In this document: positions 34,291 through 43,514 of the stretch, piece by piece | Numbering within the stretch: position 1 is the stretch's first letter | How the letters are laid out: each line of letters begins with the position of its first letter | Assembly: GCF_002024805.1 (NCBI RefSeq) | Contig: NZ_CP014337.1 | Coordinates: forward strand, 3,162,001-3,226,000 | Reading direction: 5' to 3' | Origin: Elizabethkingia bruuniana | Lineage (GTDB): Bacteria; Bacteroidota; Bacteroidia; Flavobacteriales; Weeksellaceae | DNA: 64,000 nt | Position numbers and translations under genes: made by a program | Notes under the pieces: model-generated | The model's input: the letters and a program-made list of their open reading frames with translations, nothing else | Told to the model about the DNA's origin: nothing | The model's database searches: none

Positions 34291-35424
34291 TTATTCTTCG
34301 TCTTCTACATTCTTCAGTGCCATCAGAAGATTATAAGCACCTTTTGTTACCCATTTTTTAGAAGTTTGTTCAGAGGTCAATCCAGTAATCTCCGTAAAAC
34401 CATGTTCGGAATTACCCGTTTTCACCGGAACCATCTTGTAAGTTTTAGGTTTTACTTCCTCAAAAATATACTGTTTACCTTCGAATGCCACCACCCCGCT
34501 ATCCGGAATTGCCAGAGAAGCACGGCTATTGGTCTCAATCTCTGCATTCATAAACGTACCTGGCAATAAGTGTGGTTCATAATTCTGGAAGTGACAATGA
34601 ATCAGTACACTTCGGTCTGCTGCAAAATCTTTGCTGATCAGCACAATACGTGCTGTATATTTCTTTTCCGGATTCTGATTGGTATACGCAATTACCTGCT
34701 GGTCCATAGAAATCTTATCCAGATCTTTTTCAAAAACTTTTAGCACTAAGTGAATATCGCTGGTATTAACGATCTCGAATAGTTTATCTGCCGGCGATAC
34801 ATATTGCCCGATATTAACATTCACCGAAGAAATATAACCATCGATAGGCGAAACTACCGAGGTAACTCTTTTGATGTTATTTGCTGTTAATGCTTCCGGA
34901 TTAATTCCTGCAATCCTTAGTTTTTCCCCCAGCGCCCGCATATTAATCATATGATTATTGCGCTGGTTAAGTGCCTGCTGCATTACTTTATCACTACTTG
35001 CCTGGCTCTGGTTAAGATCCCGCTGGCGCAGATAGTCTTTTTGTGAATATTCCAGATTGGATTTTGCCAGCAGGTAATCCTGTTGTATCTGTACCAGTTC
35101 GGGATTTTCAATGCTTGCTAATACCTGTCCTTTACCAATATGCTCACCCGGCATCCATTTGGTATATTTAATATAGCCGCCGAATGGAGCACTGACACTG
35201 GCTACAGACTGTGGCGGAATATCTATAGAACCGGTTACCATAATACCGGAAGCTGTTTCTTTTCCTTCCAGTGCTCCTGTTTCTATTCCTGCATTTTTAT
35301 ATTGTGTATCGTTTAAAACAACTTGGTTTTCCGTGGTATGGACAGCTTTTTTCTCCACCGGTGCTTCTTTGGAGCATGAAGAAATAACAACTGTTGTAAG
35401 TATAATTAAAAATATCTTGTTCAT
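34291..35424 (-). CDS. RND efflux periplasmic adaptor (CusB/CzcB type)
   Basis: 377 residues. Lipoprotein signal with Cys 17 (VISSC), then the membrane-fusion-protein order: barrel-sandwich half (VSAPFGGYIKYTKWMPGEHI), an alpha-hairpin coiled coil (about 110-180), the second lipoyl half (SVVSPIDGYISSVNVNIGQY), and beta-barrel (FEKDLDKISMDQQVIAYTN). It links the inner-membrane pump to the outer-membrane channel. Last gene of the leftward operon, 2 bp after the TolC-like gene. Metal specificity cannot be read from it. Confidence 0.9.
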   Translation of the reverse strand: MNKIFLIILTTVVISSCSKEAPVEKKAVHTTENQVVLNDTQYKNAGIETGALEGKETASGIMVTGSIDIPPQSVASVSAPFGGYIKYTKWMPGEHIGKGQVLASIENPELVQIQQDYLLAKSNLEYSQKDYLRQRDLNQSQASSDKVMQQALNQRNNHMINMRALGEKLRIAGINPEALTANNIKRVTSVVSPIDGYISSVNVNIGQYVSPADKLFEIVNTSDIHLVLKVFEKDLDKISMDQQVIAYTNQNPEKKYTARIVLISKDFAADRSVLIHCHFQNYEPHLLPGTFMNAEIETNSRASLAIPDSGVVAFEGKQYIFEEVKPKTYKMVPVKTGNSEHGFTEITGLTSEQTSKKWVTKGAYNLLMALKNVEDEE

Positions 35425-35426
35425 GA

Positions 35427-36653
35427 TTAGTCAATTTTTGTTTGTTGAAGAGCATTCATTTCAGTAACAGCATCATTGAGTTTCTTTACGCTGTCAATGC
35501 TTCTGTTTCGGATATCCAGTGCCTGATTAACCAACAAGACATAATCCAGATAATTAATCTCTCCATTATAGAATTGCAGATTAGCGGTCTTTAGAATAGT
35601 CTCTGCATTTTTCAGTCCGTCATTTTGAAAATAGTCAGTCTCTTTCAGTGCATTCTGATACTGAATTGTATACTGTTTATACTGCATATTCAGATTATTC
35701 AGCGCCAGTTGGTAATTATTCGCAGCTATTTTCTCATTCACTCTTTGTGCTTCTATTGCCAGCTTCTGCGCTTTGTTGAATAAAGGAATACCTACACCTA
35801 TTACAGCCGAGTGAAACCTTTTGCTGCCATCATTATAGCTTCCGTTTTCCTGATTTCCAATCATGGAAGTGTTATTGTATCCCAGGTTAATACTTGGGGA
35901 TAATCGTGCTTTAGCTTCCAGTGTTCTTGCCTTCTGTATTTCCTGTTCCTGTTTTAAGGTTTCCACATAAGGGTTTCCTTCTGGGTTTTGCAATTGGGAA
36001 AATAAAGCATTTTGTACAGAGAACGACTGTTTCTCGTTTGTATAACTATCTCCGTCGTTAATCAGAAAGTTTAGTTTTTCCAATGTTACCGCTTTATCTT
36101 TTTCTATAGCCAGCAGCTGAAAATGCGCCTGGGATTTATAATTCTCGGCGGTAGATTTCTCCAGAACATTACTCTCTCCTTTTCTCAGTCTCAATGCTGC
36201 TTTGTCATAATACACTCCATAAAGACTATCCGCTTTTTTAATCAATGCGTATTTTGCATCCAGATAGTTCAGTTCATTGAAGATCAGTGTAAGCTCCCTT
36301 CTCAGTTGCCACTTTTGCAGAGAAAGATTCAGTAAACTCTGTTTCCATTCTTCTGTGAAAACCTGCTTTTGCTTCTGATAGAATCCCGGAAAACGAAAAT
36401 TCTGAGATACCGAAAACTTATGATCTGTTTTATCGGTATTAAACTGACCAAACTCTGCACTTACATTCAGCGGATCCAGATTAAAAGCCGATTGCTTTAA
36501 AATCTTTTGTGCATCTATTTTCAGAGCACCACCTTTCAGATTCAGATTGTTATCCAGTATTTTCTGATAAGCCTCCTCCAAAGAGATTGACTGTTGCGCT
36601 TTAGCTCCCCAAAGGGTAACAAAGAGCGCTATAATAACACTTAACTTTTGCAT
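35427..36653 (-). CDS. TolC family outer-membrane efflux protein (CusC type)
   Basis: 408 residues. Signal peptide (KLSVIIALFVTLWGAKAQ) then the TolC-like alpha-barrel repeats, starting ISLEEAYQKILDNN and again in the second half (TLEAKARLSPSINLGYNNTS). Forms the exit duct in the outer membrane for the CusBA-type pump. It lies 5 bp after cusA and 2 bp before the adaptor gene, clearly one operon. Confidence 0.88.
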   Translation of the reverse strand: MQKLSVIIALFVTLWGAKAQQSISLEEAYQKILDNNLNLKGGALKIDAQKILKQSAFNLDPLNVSAEFGQFNTDKTDHKFSVSQNFRFPGFYQKQKQVFTEEWKQSLLNLSLQKWQLRRELTLIFNELNYLDAKYALIKKADSLYGVYYDKAALRLRKGESNVLEKSTAENYKSQAHFQLLAIEKDKAVTLEKLNFLINDGDSYTNEKQSFSVQNALFSQLQNPEGNPYVETLKQEQEIQKARTLEAKARLSPSINLGYNNTSMIGNQENGSYNDGSKRFHSAVIGVGIPLFNKAQKLAIEAQRVNEKIAANNYQLALNNLNMQYKQYTIQYQNALKETDYFQNDGLKNAETILKTANLQFYNGEINYLDYVLLVNQALDIRNRSIDSVKKLNDAVTEMNALQQTKID

Positions 36654-36658
36654 GTCAG

Positions 36659-39600
36659 TTATATCTTATGTTCCGTTTCCGAAACTGTTTTTGTTTTATT
36701 GAATGATTTTTTCTCGAAGAATATGTAAAGTATTGGCAACACATACAGTGTAAGGAATGTTGCCAGTATCAACCCGCCGATTACCACAGTTGCAAGAGGC
36801 CGTTGCACCTCAGCACCTTCACCATTGCTCAATGCCATTGGCAGAAAGCCTAATGATGCCACAGTAGCCGTCATCAGTACCGGGCGCAGTCTGTTTTTAC
36901 CACCTGTAAGAACAACATCCCGAAGGTCTTCTTTTTGTGTCTTCTGTCGGTTGAATTCAGCAATAAGTACAATCCCATTCAGTACTGCCACTCCGAAAAG
37001 AGCAATAAAGCCAATGCCTGCCGATATACTGAAATCCATACCACGCAGCCATAAAGCAAATACACCGCCTACAGCAGAAAGCGGAATCGCTGTAAAAATA
37101 ATCAGACCATACTTTACCGAGCGGAAAGCAAAATACAACATCAGTAAAATCAGCAATAATGAAACAGGCACTGCAATTCCTAGTCTGGCTTTTGCTTCCT
37201 GCAGGTTTTCGAAATTACCACCATAAGTGACAGAATAGCCAGCCGGCAGTTTTAACTCGCTGTTTACCCTGTTTTGCAGATCATTTACGGTAGACTGAAT
37301 ATCACGGTTACGGACATTGAAACCTACAATAATTCTCCGGGCAGCATTTTCGCGCTGAATCTGGTTTACACTTTCTTTAATACCCACGTCTGCCACACTC
37401 TTTAGCGGAATATCTGTTCCGGATGAAGTTGTGAGTAATAAGTTCTGTACGTCTTCCAGTTTTCTGCGTTCTTCGCTGTCCATGCGTACAACCATATCGA
37501 ACTTTTTCTCACCTTCGAATACCGCTCCGGTTACTTTTCCTGCAAAAGCGGCATTCACTACATTGTTCACATCCGATACATTTAGCCCGTATTGCGCTAA
37601 AGCACTTCTGTTGTAGTTTATCACAATTTGTGAAAGTCCTGAAACAGGTTCTACATATATATTCTGAGCTCCGTTTACCTTATTCACTACTGCTGCCAGT
37701 TTTTCGGAATACACCTTCAGAGTATCCAGGTTCTCACCGAATATTTTACAAACCACATCCTGGCGGGCACCCGTCATTAACTCATTAAATCTCATCGCTA
37801 CAGGATACTGGAAAGAATAGGTTACACCTACCATATTCTTTTGCAGCTCTTTCTGCATTTTATCTGCCAGATCATTGTAATTATCGGCGGAAGTCCATTC
37901 TTTTCTATCCTTCAGAATTACCATCATATCACTGGCATCCAGTGGCATCGGGTCAGTTGGAATTTCACTACTTCCGGTTTTCCCTACAATTTTTTTAATC
38001 TCAGGAAACTTACTCATCAGCACTTGCTGGCTTTTTAGCACAACTTCTGTAGATGTTTTCAGGCTGCTTCCCGGTAAAATTCTGGTCTCTACAGCAAAGT
38101 CACCTTCCGGAAGGCTCGGAATAAATTCACCTCCTAACCTCGATAATATAAATACCGCTAAGGCAAATAACAGGAATACAACTGTCATAACTATCTTTGA
38201 AGATTTTAAAACCTTGGCAAGGCTTCTGTCATAAAAAGCAACAAGTTTTTCAATCATCCTGTCGGAGAATGTAGGCTTCGTCTGTATTTTTTTTGAAAGA
38301 AAGACCGAGCTCATCATCGGGATATAGGTAAGTGACAGAATAAAAGCCCCTATCAAAGCGAAAGCCACAGTTTGCGCCATTGGCTTAAACATTTTCCCTT
38401 CAATTCCCTGAAGCGAAAGTATTGGCAGGTATACGATAAGGATAATCACCTGACCAAATACCGCCGAGTTCATCATTTTTCCTGCAGAAGTTTTCACCTC
38501 TTTATTCATTTGCTCACCGGAAATTCTTTCACCTTCCTTTCCTTTAATGGAATGCAGCCTGTGCAATACAGCTTCTACAATAATGACTGCACCATCTACA
38601 ATAAGCCCAAAATCCAGAGCTCCAAGACTCATCAGGTTTCCGCTTACTCCGAAAATATTCATCATGATAATCGCGAAAAGCATCGCCAGTGGAATTACGG
38701 AAGCCACTATAAAACCGGCCCGGAAATTTCCTAAAAACAAAACCAATACAAAGACCACAATCAATGCTCCCTCTATCAGGTTTTTAGAAACTGTTCCAAT
38801 AGCATTATCCACCATCTTGGTTCTGTCCAGAAAGGCTTCTATTTTCACACCTTCCGGTAAAGTTTGCTGAATTTCCTCGACTCTGGTTTTAATCTTATCA
38901 ATAACCTGGTTGGAATTCCCGCCCTTCATCATCATGACTACTGCTCCGGCTACTTCTCCTTTACCATTATAGGTCATAGCACCATACTTTATGGCTTTAC
39001 CCAGCTTTACTTCGGCAATATTCTTCACTAGGATTGGCGTTCCATCCGACAGATTCTTCACAACAATATTCTCGATATCGGAAATATTCTTTGCCAAACC
39101 TTCTGTTCTTATAAACAAAGCATTGGGACCCTTTTCGATATAAGCTCCACCTGCGTTCTGATTGTTATTCTCTACTGCTGCAAAAAGCTGCTGCATGGTA
39201 ACACCCACTGCTTTTAACTGTGCTGGTTTTATGGCAACCTCATATTGCTTCAGGTCACCACCAAAACTGGCAACATCTGCAACTCCTTCTACACCCAGTA
39301 GCTGACGTCTTACAATCCAATCCTGAATTGTACGAAGGTCCATTGCTGAATAGCGGTGTTCATATCCTTTTTTAGGCCGAACAACATATTGATAAATTTC
39401 GCCTAAACCAGTGGTAATAGGAGCCATAGCCGGTACTCCGATTTCCTTGGGAATATCCTGTGAAACCTGCTGCAGTCTTTCAGCTACCTGCTGACGAGCA
39501 AGGTATACATTGGTTTCTTCATTGAAAACAATGGTGATCACAGAAAGTCCGAAACGGGAAAAGCTACGGATTTGTTTTACACCTACAATATTACGGCACA

Positions 39601-39814
39601 CCTGTTCTATAGGAAATGTAATAAATCGTTCTACATCCGGTGCACCTAATGATGGAGAAGTTGTAATGATTTGTACCTGATTGTCGGTAATATCCGGTAC
39701 AGCATCTATAGGAAGTTTACGCAGTTCTATAACTCCGTATATGACTAATGCCAAAGTCATAAGACCAATAATGAGTTTGTTCTTAATAGAAAACTCAATG
39801 ATTTTATTTAGCAT
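36659..39814 (-). CDS. CusA/CzcA family heavy-metal RND pump
   Basis: 1051-residue inner-membrane proton-driven exporter of the heavy-metal (HME) branch. It has the RND topology: TM1 at about 13-30, a large periplasmic loop, a cluster of helices around 340-540, a second loop and a C-terminal helix cluster. The HME signature in TM4, DFGLIVDGAVIIVEAV, carries the proton-relay acid. Likely substrates are monovalent (Cu, Ag) or divalent (Co, Zn, Cd) cations. Full length, no disruption. Order of the operon: small exported protein, pump, TolC, adaptor. Confidence 0.95.
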   Translation of the reverse strand: MLNKIIEFSIKNKLIIGLMTLALVIYGVIELRKLPIDAVPDITDNQVQIITTSPSLGAPDVERFITFPIEQVCRNIVGVKQIRSFSRFGLSVITIVFNEETNVYLARQQVAERLQQVSQDIPKEIGVPAMAPITTGLGEIYQYVVRPKKGYEHRYSAMDLRTIQDWIVRRQLLGVEGVADVASFGGDLKQYEVAIKPAQLKAVGVTMQQLFAAVENNNQNAGGAYIEKGPNALFIRTEGLAKNISDIENIVVKNLSDGTPILVKNIAEVKLGKAIKYGAMTYNGKGEVAGAVVMMMKGGNSNQVIDKIKTRVEEIQQTLPEGVKIEAFLDRTKMVDNAIGTVSKNLIEGALIVVFVLVLFLGNFRAGFIVASVIPLAMLFAIIMMNIFGVSGNLMSLGALDFGLIVDGAVIIVEAVLHRLHSIKGKEGERISGEQMNKEVKTSAGKMMNSAVFGQVIILIVYLPILSLQGIEGKMFKPMAQTVAFALIGAFILSLTYIPMMSSVFLSKKIQTKPTFSDRMIEKLVAFYDRSLAKVLKSSKIVMTVVFLLFALAVFILSRLGGEFIPSLPEGDFAVETRILPGSSLKTSTEVVLKSQQVLMSKFPEIKKIVGKTGSSEIPTDPMPLDASDMMVILKDRKEWTSADNYNDLADKMQKELQKNMVGVTYSFQYPVAMRFNELMTGARQDVVCKIFGENLDTLKVYSEKLAAVVNKVNGAQNIYVEPVSGLSQIVINYNRSALAQYGLNVSDVNNVVNAAFAGKVTGAVFEGEKKFDMVVRMDSEERRKLEDVQNLLLTTSSGTDIPLKSVADVGIKESVNQIQRENAARRIIVGFNVRNRDIQSTVNDLQNRVNSELKLPAGYSVTYGGNFENLQEAKARLGIAVPVSLLLILLMLYFAFRSVKYGLIIFTAIPLSAVGGVFALWLRGMDFSISAGIGFIALFGVAVLNGIVLIAEFNRQKTQKEDLRDVVLTGGKNRLRPVLMTATVASLGFLPMALSNGEGAEVQRPLATVVIGGLILATFLTLYVLPILYIFFEKKSFNKTKTVSETEHKI

Positions 39815-39880
39815 AAAAATCTAATTTTTAAACGTTGAAAATTCATTCCCTGTATGTGGGAATGCTCTGTACTTTAAAAA

Positions 39881-40270
39881 TTAGGCTACTTTAGGCGGCT
39901 GAAAAATAGAAAATAGCGGTGAAGGGATTTCACCGATAGTATAGAAAAAGTTTCTTGTTTTGCTTTCTTCAAAACTTGGTGCTTTAATCTCCAGATTAAA
40001 GGCTTTGGGTATATCCTGAATGATAACCGAGGTTACCAGATAAAGGTCATGTTTTTTGAAGGGCAGTTTCATGTTAGTTTCATAGTCCGGAGCATCGGGA
40101 TCACCATTAAAATAATGAAGCTTGATGAATCCAAATAATGTAAGCTTTGGATTTGCTGCAGAATGTTCTTTGAAGTGCTCGATAAAAATAGGCAGTTTGA
40201 TAACCTGACTCAATTCTGTGGAAGAAAAAAGATAGAAGACCAGTAATATGATAGTAAAATACTTTCTCAT
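39881..40270 (-). CDS. Small exported protein leading the metal-efflux operon
   Basis: 129 residues from the ATG at 40270 (a GTG one codon upstream is less likely). N-terminal hydrophobic segment RKYFTIILLVFYLFSSTELS followed by QVIKLPIFIEHFKEH and a conserved tail ending SPLFSIFQPPKVA. Small genes of this kind regularly precede CzcA/CusA operons in Bacteroidota; function unknown. The single histidine-rich start (EHFKEH) could bind metal but this is a guess. First gene of the operon, with its own promoter. Confidence 0.75.
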   Translation of the reverse strand: MRKYFTIILLVFYLFSSTELSQVIKLPIFIEHFKEHSAANPKLTLFGFIKLHYFNGDPDAPDYETNMKLPFKKHDLYLVTSVIIQDIPKAFNLEIKAPSFEESKTRNFFYTIGEIPSPLFSIFQPPKVA

Positions 40271-40289
40271 CACCTCTCAGGTTACGGTG

Positions 40290-40297
40290 CAAAAATA
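40290..40297 (-). promoter_or_regulatory. Promoter -7 of the metal-efflux operon
   Basis: On the minus strand TATTTTTG matches TAnnTTTG, 20 bp before the first ATG (40270). A TTTG lies about 25 bp further upstream, slightly beyond the usual spacing. Confidence 0.5.
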
Positions 40298-40417
40298 TTT
40301 TAATTTTTGGAAAGAAAAAAATCAAAGTTGTGATTTAGAATAAGTCCAACTCAAATTTAGGATACAATTCCAACCTTTCAGCCTATTTGTCCATCATATA
40401 AAGTAAAATAATACATC

Positions 40418-40771
40418 ATGCACAAAATATTGATATTATTCTGTTTACTGCTTTTATTTTCCGGTAGTATCTCCGGACAAAAAATAAAAACAAACTCCCG
40501 ATCTACAGAATATCATGCACCACAATATGCTACAGAATCTAATTATCTGGACTTAATTAAAAACAAATCTGCTGCTTTTATTAAGTTTGGTTTTGCAGGT
40601 ATTGATGGCAGAAATTTTCAGAATAAATACGGAATCGGCGTATGGAATATGGGATGCCTGGTTACATCTGATTTATCCCGGAAAGCCCAGATTAATAACA
40701 CTATTCTAAAAAAATATCTCGATAAAAAACATGGAAATTCCTGGGAAAAAGATCTTGGTTTTAAACCTTAA
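40418..40771 (+). CDS. Hypothetical secreted protein
   Basis: 117 residues with a signal peptide (HKILILFCLLLLFSGSISGQ). The mature 97 residues are basic and contain KFGFAGIDGRNFQNKYGIGVW and, at the end, KKYLDKKHGNSWEKDLGF. This final block recurs in small flavobacterial proteins that I cannot name. Divergent from the efflux operon. Function unknown. Confidence 0.6.
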   Translation: MHKILILFCLLLLFSGSISGQKIKTNSRSTEYHAPQYATESNYLDLIKNKSAAFIKFGFAGIDGRNFQNKYGIGVWNMGCLVTSDLSRKAQINNTILKKYLDKKHGNSWEKDLGFKP

Positions 40772-40894
40772 TCATTAGCAAAGTATTTACACCCTTAGCA
40801 CCAAGGCACAAGTAATGTTTAAATCCTCATACTTTTTAAGGCTCGAATTGCTTCGCAATATTTTTCTTTACTAACTAGCCTTGACAAGGTTTGA

Positions 40895-40924
40895 AATAAA
40901 AAAAGGAAAGATTGCTCTTTCCCT
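40895..40924 (-). terminator. Terminator of the nitroreductase gene
   Basis: Stem GGAAAGA (40905-40911) / TCTTTCC (40916-40922) with loop TTGC; on the minus strand it is followed by seven T. It lies 25 bp past the nitroreductase stop. Confidence 0.75.
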
Positions 40925-40949
40925 TTGTTTTTGATATAGCTTCATACTA

Positions 40950-41462
40950 TTACTTCATTCCCATATAGAAGAAACCTAAGCACTTCTCATTTTCTTTGAG
41001 CTGAAGATATTCTCCCATATGATGAATCATTCCCGGTGAACTCCAATAGCAGCCTACATTATTGGCTGTAGCCATCAGATACATATTCTGAACAGCCATA
41101 GCCGTTGCTGCAACTTCTTCCCATTCCGGTACTTTACCACTAAAATCCGAAACAATGCTTAGAACCGTATTAGCTTTGCTCACTTTATCCGATATGTCAA
41201 TATATTTTTTTTCAAGGAAAGTTTCCGGAGATGTAGTAGCTTTGTATAGTTCTGCCAGAGTCTCCCCCAATTCTGTTTTCTCTAATCCCTGAAAAATTCT
41301 GAATCGCCATGGATTAGTCTTTTTATGACTCGGTGCATAATTAGCGGATTCCAGGATTTTATCCAGAACATCCTGCGGAATTGCTTCTGCTGTATAGTCT
41401 TTTGGAAAAATACTTCTTCTGGATTTTATAATATCTTCTAAAATTTCTGCGTTTGTCTTCAT
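40950..41462 (-). CDS. Nitroreductase family protein
   Basis: 170 residues from the ATG at 41462. FMN-dependent NAD(P)H oxidoreductase of the YdjA-like, shorter subgroup: IIKSRRSIFPKDYTAE (FMN phosphate contacts), ANYAPSHKKTNPWRFRIF, EEVAATAMAVQNMYLMA and GCYWSSPGM. It ends directly after GFFYMGMK, about 10-20 residues shorter than many relatives, which usually continue with a short tail. Substrate unknown. Confidence 0.88.
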   Translation of the reverse strand: MKTNAEILEDIIKSRRSIFPKDYTAEAIPQDVLDKILESANYAPSHKKTNPWRFRIFQGLEKTELGETLAELYKATTSPETFLEKKYIDISDKVSKANTVLSIVSDFSGKVPEWEEVAATAMAVQNMYLMATANNVGCYWSSPGMIHHMGEYLQLKENEKCLGFFYMGMK

Positions 41463-41701
41463 CAACTTTTTTTATTTTGAATGTTTTACAGAGCAATGTC
41501 TATGCTCTTTTTTGCTATACAAAAATAGGCAATATTATAGTGCTCCAGGTGTATTTTGTGTAATTTAGAATACTGATTTTATATTCTTATTCAGAGAAAT
41601 ACAAAACATAAATATCTGGTAATGAATCAATATCAGATACACCTTCTATCTTATTAATAATAATTAATACACTATATTTAACACAAGTATTTTGTTTTCA
41701 A

Positions 41702-41709
41702 TACTTTTG
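41702..41709 (+). promoter_or_regulatory. Promoter -7 of the ECF sigma gene
   Basis: TACTTTTG matches TAnnTTTG, 38 bp before the GTG start at 41747. No TTG at a standard -33 distance. Confidence 0.5.
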
Positions 41710-41746
41710 TCCGAATAGTTTATTTACAGGTGAAAAGAAATTAAAG

Positions 41747-42229
41747 GTGGACTCATCATTTAGAAAAATATACACCGAGCACAAGCATCAGGTTTTCTTT
41801 TTCGTGAAAAAATACATTCACGGAAGGGATGATATTGAAGATGTGGTTCAGGATATTTTTGTCCATCTATGGAAGCACCGTCATTCTTTAAATGATACAA
41901 ATCTGAGTGCTGCAGTTTTCAAAACAGCAAAACAGGAAATTTCCAACTTCTACAGAAAAAACAAACTTTCTTTTTCAACTCTGGAAGAAAATACCTGTAC
42001 TGCAAAAGACGAGAGTAATGAAGAAATTCCGGTTAGTCACATAAAACAGATTGAGGATTTATTATTTCTGATTCCTGAGAAAAGCAAAAGTTTCTTCCTG
42101 AAGCATAAAGTGGATGGATTAAGTTATTCACAAATAGCCAAGGAAAACAGTATTTCTAAAAATGCTGTTGCTAAACACGTAAATAAGGTTCTTTTATTTC
42201 TCCGAACCAATCTTAGCTCTTTCTTTTAA
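41747..42229 (+). CDS. ECF RNA polymerase sigma factor (FecI-like)
   Basis: 160 residues. Region 2 (IYTEHKHQVFFFVKKYI, DDIEDVVQDIFVHLWK) and region 4 (LIPEKSKSFFLKHKVDGL, YSQIAKENSISKNAVAKHV) are both intact. It belongs to the Bacteroidota group paired with FecR and SusC-like transducers. GTG start at 41747: no in-frame ATG exists upstream and the N-terminus then aligns with other members (MDSSFRKIY). The fecR gene follows after an unusually long 382-bp repeat-bearing gap. Confidence 0.9.
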   Translation: MDSSFRKIYTEHKHQVFFFVKKYIHGRDDIEDVVQDIFVHLWKHRHSLNDTNLSAAVFKTAKQEISNFYRKNKLSFSTLEENTCTAKDESNEEIPVSHIKQIEDLLFLIPEKSKSFFLKHKVDGLSYSQIAKENSISKNAVAKHVNKVLLFLRTNLSSFF

Positions 42230-42279
42230 TAATGTGAATTAGAAATCGTTTTTCTAATTGTATAAGCTGTAAAATCGCA

Positions 42280-42560
42280 AAATCGTTTTTAAAACAAAAA
42301 AACATGATTCTATCGCAAAGACCGCAAATATCTTTTTATTTGTCCTCCTGTTTTTAAGGGAACGCAAAGCCACAAGTGCTTAGCAAAAACCGTTGAAAAC
42401 TTAATTTTCTCAATGTTTAAATGGTTGAAATAATTTTACCTTTAGGTGAAATCTTTGTGTACTAAAAGCGGTGATATTTTAGCATCGCTTTTGTGCCTTT
42501 TGTGGTTAAACCTTAGAAAGGTATCCTGATATTTTTACATTATTTTTTATAAACCACAAA
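42280..42560. repeat. Repeat-bearing gap between sigma and fecR
   Basis: Non-coding. Contains ATCGCAAAGACCGCAAATAT, an AACGCAAAGCCACAAG word, ATTTTACCT/AGGTGAAAT (near copy of the inverted repeat at 5811-5830), CTTTTGTGCCTTTTGTGGTT (same as in the 10.2-10.8 kb block) and ACCACAAAAAAATTG. So it is another member of the dispersed repeat family. It fills most of the 382-bp interval 42230-42611. Confidence 0.6.
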
Positions 42561-42611
42561 AAAATTGCTTTCCGGGGTTGACGATTTTATACTTTCTGCG
42601 TAATACTAGGT

Positions 42612-43430
42612 ATGAATAAAATCGAAGATGAAGATTTCAAAAGAAACTGGGAAGAAGTTTCTGCTGAAAAGCAACGGATAGATACCCGGAGTGACGAACG
42701 CATTCTAAAGGGTATTGAACGTAAAATAAAGCCTTCTGTAAATATTAGAAAAATATACTGGGTTGCCGCAGCTGTAGTTATACTGGGTATTGGCTTTTAT
42801 TTTTTCAGATTCTCACCTTCAGCTCAACATGAGACAAACATATTCTTCAGTACCAATAACAGCAAAAAAGTAACCTTACCGGATGGTAGTATAATTACAT
42901 TACAGCCTCATAGTAAAATTGAACTTGCTGCTGATTTTGGAGAGACTGACCGAAATATAACGTTCATAGGAAAGGCAACATTTGATATTGCCAAAGACAA
43001 AACAAAACCATTTCATATTAATGCTCATGATTTCAGTGTTCAGATTCTGGGCACAAAATTTTTCCTGGATCAGACCAGTGAAGAGCAAAAAGTAGAGCTA
43101 TTTGAAGGAAAAGTGAAAATAGACTATAAAGGAAAGATTACCTATTTGCTTCCTAATGAAACATGGAGTAAAAATTCTAAGAACGAATCCTTTCATTATT
43201 ATGCAATGGATACCCGAAAGAATTTTTCTTTTCAGGACGAATCATTTGAGAAAGTCATCAATCAGTTGGAAGAAGTATATCACGTAAAAATTGACTATCC
43301 GGATCAGTACAAAAACAAACAGATAAGAGGCTCATTCTCCGGAAACCTGAACGAGGTATTATCTGTGATAGGCTATCCGTTTAATCTGAAACCAGAAAAA
43401 AGCAATGACAATGTAATACAACTAAAATAA
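42612..43430 (+). CDS. FecR family anti-sigma factor
   Basis: 272 residues. Cytoplasmic N-terminal segment, one transmembrane helix at about 48-65 (IYWVAAAVVILGIGFYFF), then the periplasmic FecR domain (KKVTLPDGSIITLQPHSKIE, FIGKATFDIAKDKTKPFHI, VQILGTKF) and a C-terminal DUF4974-type domain (FQDESFEKVINQLEEVYHV). It should hold the ECF sigma inactive until signalled by the STN domain of the SusC protein encoded next. Confidence 0.92.
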   Translation: MNKIEDEDFKRNWEEVSAEKQRIDTRSDERILKGIERKIKPSVNIRKIYWVAAAVVILGIGFYFFRFSPSAQHETNIFFSTNNSKKVTLPDGSIITLQPHSKIELAADFGETDRNITFIGKATFDIAKDKTKPFHINAHDFSVQILGTKFFLDQTSEEQKVELFEGKVKIDYKGKITYLLPNETWSKNSKNESFHYYAMDTRKNFSFQDESFEKVINQLEEVYHVKIDYPDQYKNKQIRGSFSGNLNEVLSVIGYPFNLKPEKSNDNVIQLK

Positions 43431-43435
43431 AAAAA

Positions 43436-43461
43436 GCACCGATAATGGGGGTTATCGGTGC
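43436..43461 (+). promoter_or_regulatory. Hairpin between fecR and susC
   Basis: Perfect 10-bp stem GCACCGATAA / TTATCGGTGC with a 6-base loop TGGGGG, 6 bp after the fecR stop and 53 bp before the susC ATG. No T run follows, so it is not an ordinary terminator. It could protect the downstream susC mRNA from 3'-5' decay or attenuate readthrough. Confidence 0.6.
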
Positions 43462-43514
43462 ACATAATTAATTATATAAACTCGCTAAAGTCTAAAAAAT
43501 TAACCGTCAAATGT

